64,000 nucleotides of DNA from UBA4416 sp963422675 (GTDB taxonomy: Bacteria; Bacteroidota; Bacteroidia; B-17B0; Aurantibacillaceae): positions 17,726 to 81,725 of the forward strand of contig CAXVYS010000011.1 of NCBI GenBank assembly GCA_963422675.2, read 5' to 3'. Below the pieces are notes generated by a model. It was not told the DNA's origin, did not search any database, and saw only the letters and a program-made list of their open reading frames with translations. The position numbers and the translations under genes are program-made. Below are positions 60,383 to 64,000 of this stretch, in pieces; position 1 is the stretch's first letter, and every line of letters begins with the position of its first letter.

Positions 60383-61233
60383 TGACAACCGCACGTAAAA
60401 CACAGATTATTTTAGCGATAACAGCTGTTGTTTTATTCGTTCTTTTATTTATTGCACCAAAAAAGCATACCCAAAAAGAGGAAACTCCTATGGGTGAAGC
60501 AGCAGAACATGATCACGATCATGGATCGGAAGCAACTCTCGACCCTTTTTTAACAATAGCTACCAAAGCACTTGGTCTTAAGGAAAAAACCACTTACGAC
60601 GATCTTTTAGCTGCTGCACAAAAACTGAAAGTTGATACGGCTTACGTTCCTGTAGTTCAGTTCTGGGATCGATTAAAACGTCCTGATTTCGCAGCCCATT
60701 ATGTGGAAAAAATAGCGGAACGTAAACAAACCGATTCGGCTTACTTAAAAGCCGGAGATCGTTATTTTTACGCAGTACGCTTTATAAAAGAGGAGAACGA
60801 AATTGGAGCTTTGTATCAAAGTGCTATGAGATGCTATCAAAAAGCATTGGATAAGAATCCAAAAAACGTAGAGGCTAAAATACAATTGGCTGCTTGTTAT
60901 GTTGAAGGAAGTCCTGACCCAATGAAAGGAATTGGATTGTTGAGAGAAGTTGAAAAAATTGACAGCAATAATGTGAAACTTCAGTTAAGTTTTGCATTCT
61001 TCTCTGTAAAATCAGGACAATGGGACAGAGCCATTAAACGCTTCGAAAAGGTTTTAAAAATTGATCCTTTGTACATAGAAGCATACCTGCATTTAGCAGA
61101 TGCGTATGAACAACAAGGACAAAATGCAAAAACAATTGAAATGCTTGAAAAGTATGCACAGTTAACACAGGATGCTACAGCAAAGCAGGAAGTACTAAAA
61201 TACATTGAACAACTAAAGCTTAAAATAAAATAG
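60382..61233 (+). CDS. Membrane-anchored TPR protein
   Basis: A 283-residue protein with one N-terminal membrane helix (about 8-25, IILAITAVVLFVLLFIAP). A His/Asp/Glu-rich stretch (EAAEHDHDHGSEA, 38-50) might bind metal. Several tetratricopeptide repeats lie from ~110 on (SAMRCYQKALDKNPKNVEAK, WDRAIKRFEKVLKIDPLYIE). The TPR part faces the periplasm and should bind other proteins. It is translationally coupled to HU and followed by the 29-residue basic gene and rng. The function is not known. Confidence 0.82.
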   Translation: MTTARKTQIILAITAVVLFVLLFIAPKKHTQKEETPMGEAAEHDHDHGSEATLDPFLTIATKALGLKEKTTYDDLLAAAQKLKVDTAYVPVVQFWDRLKRPDFAAHYVEKIAERKQTDSAYLKAGDRYFYAVRFIKEENEIGALYQSAMRCYQKALDKNPKNVEAKIQLAACYVEGSPDPMKGIGLLREVEKIDSNNVKLQLSFAFFSVKSGQWDRAIKRFEKVLKIDPLYIEAYLHLADAYEQQGQNAKTIEMLEKYAQLTQDATAKQEVLKYIEQLKLKIK

Positions 61234-61289
61234 CTTTAAAACATAAAAAATAAATAAATTAATAATATAAATTTTAAAACCTAAGCATT

Positions 61290-61379
61290 ATGCCAAGCGG
61301 AAAAAAAAGAAAAAGACATAAAATGGCTACTCATAAACGTAAAAAACGTTTAAGAAAAAACCGTCATAAGAAAAAATAG
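61290..61379 (+). CDS. 29-residue highly basic protein (candidate ribosomal protein, bS22/mS38-like)
   Basis: An ATG at 61290 opens a 29-codon frame starting MPSGKKRKRHKMATH, then KRKKRLRKNRHKKK and TAG. About two-thirds of the residues are Lys, Arg or His. Codon use and the absence of any other frame support a real gene. I recall near-identical short proteins just upstream of rng in other Bacteroidota. The pattern KR-x-R-x-KM-x-x-HK-x-KK-x-L-R-K resembles the bS22 / mS38 (AURKAIP1/COX24) family that sits at the small-subunit decoding centre. That link is inference. The gene lies between the TPR gene and rng, all on the plus strand. Confidence 0.7.
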   Translation: MPSGKKRKRHKMATHKRKKRLRKNRHKKK

Positions 61380-61600
61380 TTAGATAACTAACTCGTTTTT
61401 TATTTAAACATTAAAACACAATGGGTGAGATCAGGTATCTTGTCCCATTGTGTTATTATGCATACTACTACTCTTAATAATTATTTTGAGTAAAGAAATT
61501 ATATATAAACAAGGATCTTTTTTAGTTTACAGTACTTCCTTTTGAGGAAGTGCGTGCTTTTATAGCCTGTATTTACAAAAGGTCCATAAAAAATTTAAAG

Positions 61601-63157
61601 GTGAATGTAGAACTAGTAATAAATTCTACACCTAGCGAAGTTGTTATAGGTTTATTAAACGATAAGCGTTTAATTGAACTGCATAAGGAAAAAAATAACA
61701 TAAAATTTTCGGTAGGTGATATCTACCTCGGTAAAGTTAAGAAGGTAATGACCGGACTTAACGCAGCCTTTGTAGATGTTGGATATGAGAAAGATGCATT
61801 TTTGCATTATCTGGATTTAGGTCCGCAGGCTAACTCATTAATAAAATATGTAGATGCCGTACGTTCAGGTAAACAGAACGTTAGCAACTTAATGTATTTT
61901 AAGAATGAAGGAGACATTAATAAAGACGGTAAAATAAATGATGCCGTTAAACCAGGCCAGATTGTTCTGGTACAAGTGGCAAAAGAGCCCATCTCTTCTA
62001 AAGGACCACGTATTACCACAGAAATTTCGTTAGCCGGTCGTTACATTGTATTAATTCCTTTTTCTGATAAAATTTCTGTTTCTTCTAAAATAAGGAGCAG
62101 CGAAGAAAAAACAAGGTTAAAACAATTAATGCATACCATTAAGCCTAAAAACTTTGGTGTTATTATCCGTACAGTCGCTGAGGGTAAATCGGTTTCTGAT
62201 ATAGAAGGCGATTTAGCAGATTTGATTTCTAAATGGGACGAATGCTTTAAAGCCCTTCAAACTTCAGAACCACCGTTTCGTTTATTAGGTGAGGTTGACA
62301 GAACTAATGCTATTTTACGTGATTTTTTAAATGCCTCTTTCAATGCCATTCATGTAAACAGCGACAGAGTTTTTGAAGACCTTAAATCGTATATTAAAAC
62401 TATTTCTCCCGATAAGGTAGATATTTTAAAACACTACACCGGTAAAGTTCCTATTTTCGATAATTTCGGAATCGATCGCCAGATAAAATCCTTATTCGGC
62501 AAAACCGTATTTATGAAAAGCGGTGCGTATTTAGTTGTAGAACATACCGAAGCATTACATGTATTTGATGTAAATAGCGGTAACCGTGCTAAAAGCGACA
62601 GATCCCAGGAAGAAAATGCTTTAGAAGTAAATTTAGAAGCAGCCGTTGAAGTGGCCAGACAATTACGTTTACGTGATATGGGTGGGATTATTGTAATCGA
62701 TTTTATTGATCTTCATAATCCGGATAACCGAAAACTTCTGTTTGATAAATTAAAAGAAGAAATGAAATCGGACAGAGCCAGGCATAATATTTTGCCTCCA
62801 AGCAAGTTCGGTTTAATACAAATTACCCGTCAGCGTTTACGCCCCGAAGTAAATGTAGAAGTTTTAGAAACCTGCCCTAGTTGTAACGGAACAGGAAAAG
62901 TACAGCCAAGCATTTTATTTGTAGAGCAAATAGAAAACGCGTTACGCTTTATCATCAAAGAACAATCTGCCAAAGACATTACCTTATCCGTACATCCTTA
63001 TATAGAGGGCTTCCTTAAAAAAGGCGGCTTCTTAAGAAGCAAACAATGGAAATGGTATTTCGAAAATAAACAATGGATTAAAATTATCAGTTCAGATAGT
63101 TATTCATTTATGGAATATCACTTTCTGAATAAAGAACTGGATGAAATTGTTATTTAA
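61601..63157 (+). CDS. rng: Rne/Rng family ribonuclease (RNase E/G)
   Basis: About 518 residues from a GTG at 61601 (MNVELVINSTPSEVVIGLL), the usual family N-terminus; the frame is open 17 codons further but without homology. The S1 RNA-binding domain (about 30-130) starts SVGDIYLGKVKKVMTGLNAA. The RNase H-like and DNase I-like parts follow, with catalytic acidic residues in HVFDVNSGNRAKSDRSQEEN and GIIVIDFIDLH. The Zn-link is CPSCNGTGKV, which joins subunits. It cuts single-stranded AU-rich RNA and matures 16S or 5S rRNA. It lacks the long RNase E scaffold tail, so it is of the G type. Confidence 0.92.
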   Translation: MNVELVINSTPSEVVIGLLNDKRLIELHKEKNNIKFSVGDIYLGKVKKVMTGLNAAFVDVGYEKDAFLHYLDLGPQANSLIKYVDAVRSGKQNVSNLMYFKNEGDINKDGKINDAVKPGQIVLVQVAKEPISSKGPRITTEISLAGRYIVLIPFSDKISVSSKIRSSEEKTRLKQLMHTIKPKNFGVIIRTVAEGKSVSDIEGDLADLISKWDECFKALQTSEPPFRLLGEVDRTNAILRDFLNASFNAIHVNSDRVFEDLKSYIKTISPDKVDILKHYTGKVPIFDNFGIDRQIKSLFGKTVFMKSGAYLVVEHTEALHVFDVNSGNRAKSDRSQEENALEVNLEAAVEVARQLRLRDMGGIIVIDFIDLHNPDNRKLLFDKLKEEMKSDRARHNILPPSKFGLIQITRQRLRPEVNVEVLETCPSCNGTGKVQPSILFVEQIENALRFIIKEQSAKDITLSVHPYIEGFLKKGGFLRSKQWKWYFENKQWIKIISSDSYSFMEYHFLNKELDEIVI

Positions 63158-63175
63158 GTTTAAACTGTAAATATT

Positions 63176-63211
63176 AAAAAGCCCGCTATTGAAAAATAAG
63201 CGGGCTTTTTG
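63176..63211 (+). terminator. Terminator after rng
   Basis: AAAAAGCCCGCTTA-type stem (AAAAAGCCCGCT / AGCGGGCTTTTT) around TATTGAAAAATA, followed by GTTTT, about 19 bases after the rng stop. Confidence 0.9.
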
Positions 63212-63250
63212 TTTTAATCGGTATATCAGAATAATTTGGAATTAAACATT

Positions 63251-63330
63251 TGTCATGCTGATTCCGATAGCTATCGGAATGATTCAGCATCTAATGAGAT
63301 TCCGAATCAAGTTCGGAATAACAACTACTT
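63251..63330. repeat. Double-palindrome extragenic element
   Basis: Two inverted repeats lie close together: ATTCCGATAG/CTATCGGAAT (63261-63280, a perfect 20-base palindrome) and ATTCCGAA-TCAAG-TTCGGAAT (63299-63319). They are linked by GATTCAGCATCTAATGAG. This phrase pair is a familiar interspersed extragenic element in Bacteroidota. No function seen here. Confidence 0.55.
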
Positions 63331-64000
63331 TTTTGCCTTTGTCCAGTCGAAGTTCCTACATTATTTCGATACACTATCTTGTTTTATAATCGGTTCAAAA
63401 TTCAATGTTAAATTTGTTAAGTCTAACGATGTAAAAAGAAAATATATACTGATTTGCGTTACATTAAAATAATATAGAAATAAAAAATACATCGGGAACA
63501 CTTGTCGATACAATACTTCAAGCAACATACATTACTCCTCGAAGTAACAACCTATATTATTTTACAACCAGCTAATGATGCACTGTTTAAAGCATTAACG
63601 CCTATTACATCTCAAAATAAATAGATTACTAAATCGTTAAATCTCTGCATTTCGTAAAATGCAAAAACAAGTTTTCCATAATTTTATCTAAATTTTTATT
63701 TCAAAAAGTTGATGCTATAAGTAATCCTACGTATACGTAATAAGAATAATTGTAATTCTCTTATACTATTTCAGGTGTTTACTTTAAAACAGATACTCGA
63801 ATTTCACAATGGTACCAACGATTTAAGGAGCACATTCATAAACATTAAATAACTATAGCCACAATTTTAAAATAAAATCATCTTTTACTACTACACTAAA
63901 AAAAATAAAGCGTACTAAGTGATGAAAAAAATAAATTTTTGGTGAAGGATTGTTTTCAATTATTAAACTTCTATTTATAACTATTATAGACTTTTATTTG
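63331..64000. other. AT-rich stretch without recognisable gene
   Basis: About 670 very AT-rich bases with stops in all frames. Small inverted repeats: TGCATTT-CGTA-AAATGCA (63646-63663) and TACGTA-TACGTA (63728-63739). A 78-codon frame beginning at 63236 overlaps the repeat element and has no protein character. I see no RNA gene. Confidence 0.5.

Noticed and set aside
63236..63472. 78-codon frame after rng
   Set aside because: It covers the palindromic repeat element and has no protein-like composition.
1..64000. CRISPR arrays, transposases, prophage or plasmid genes, rRNA operon
   Set aside because: No regularly spaced repeats, no transposase or integrase motif and no rRNA sequence were seen on either strand.

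Overview
The window is AT-rich chromosomal DNA from a member of the Bacteroidota. Three encoded proteins and two gene remnants end in type IX secretion (T9SS) C-terminal sorting domains. Several promoters fit the phylum-specific TTTG / TAnnTTTG pattern instead of -35/-10 boxes. The DUF4296, DUF4412 and YraN neighbours and the gene order tRNA-tRNA-tRNA-tRNA-tuf-trnW-secE-nusG-rplKAJL-rpoBC are also typical. The genus cannot be read from this sequence alone.

Layout. (1) 1-9.2 kb, minus strand: a surface-polysaccharide cluster read right to left: a UDP-sugar epimerase, a WecE-type aminotransferase, an AsnB-type amidotransferase, a Wzx-like flippase, a methyltransferase, a GT4 glycosyltransferase, a Wzy-like polymerase and a further glycosyltransferase cut by the window edge. 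(2) 9.4-14.0 kb, minus: an AlgI-like MBOAT acyltransferase with two exported SGNH-hydrolase-like proteins, probably a polysaccharide O-acetylation module; then a PAS-LuxR regulator. (3) 15.3-19.3 kb, plus: trigger factor, then a ketosynthase III / small protein / BtrH-like trio resembling part of flexirubin-type clusters. (4) 19.3-21.3 kb, minus: a T9SS protein, a T9SS tail remnant and an ORF6N gene. (5) 21.4-35.0 kb, minus: the transcription/translation superoperon with five tRNAs; rpoC is broken by three indels that cancel out. (6) 35.2-46.4 kb: PASTA protein, T9SS protein and RluA-type synthase; an SCO/TM2 group; a LysM lytic transglycosylase; an ECF sigma and anti-sigma-like pair; YraN; a DUF4412 protein. 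(7) 46.5-49.0 kb, plus: hotdog dehydratase, ABC ATPase and ABC-2 permease, probably the partner of the trio at 16.7-19.3 kb. (8) 49.1-57.7 kb: T9SS tail remnant, Fic gene, M20 peptidase, DUF4296 lipoprotein, a CarH-like MerR/B12 regulator, a YdcF protein, a lipoprotein, a T9SS protein and ComM. (9) 57.9-63.2 kb, plus: GT-C glycosyltransferase, secreted protein, HU, TPR protein, a 29-residue very basic protein, and RNase E/G. The last ~800 bases hold a terminator and palindromic repeats but no convincing gene.

Most of the window is housekeeping. The points most worth a second look are: two T9SS tail remnants lying in the same frame directly behind the stop codons of Fic and ORF6N genes; a pair of matched palindromes over the fic promoter; a regulator with the complete CarH photoreceptor motifs; the split flexirubin-like modules; the 29-residue ribosomal-protein-like gene; and the three compensating indels in rpoC. 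No transposase, CRISPR array, rRNA or complete undescribed defence system was seen.
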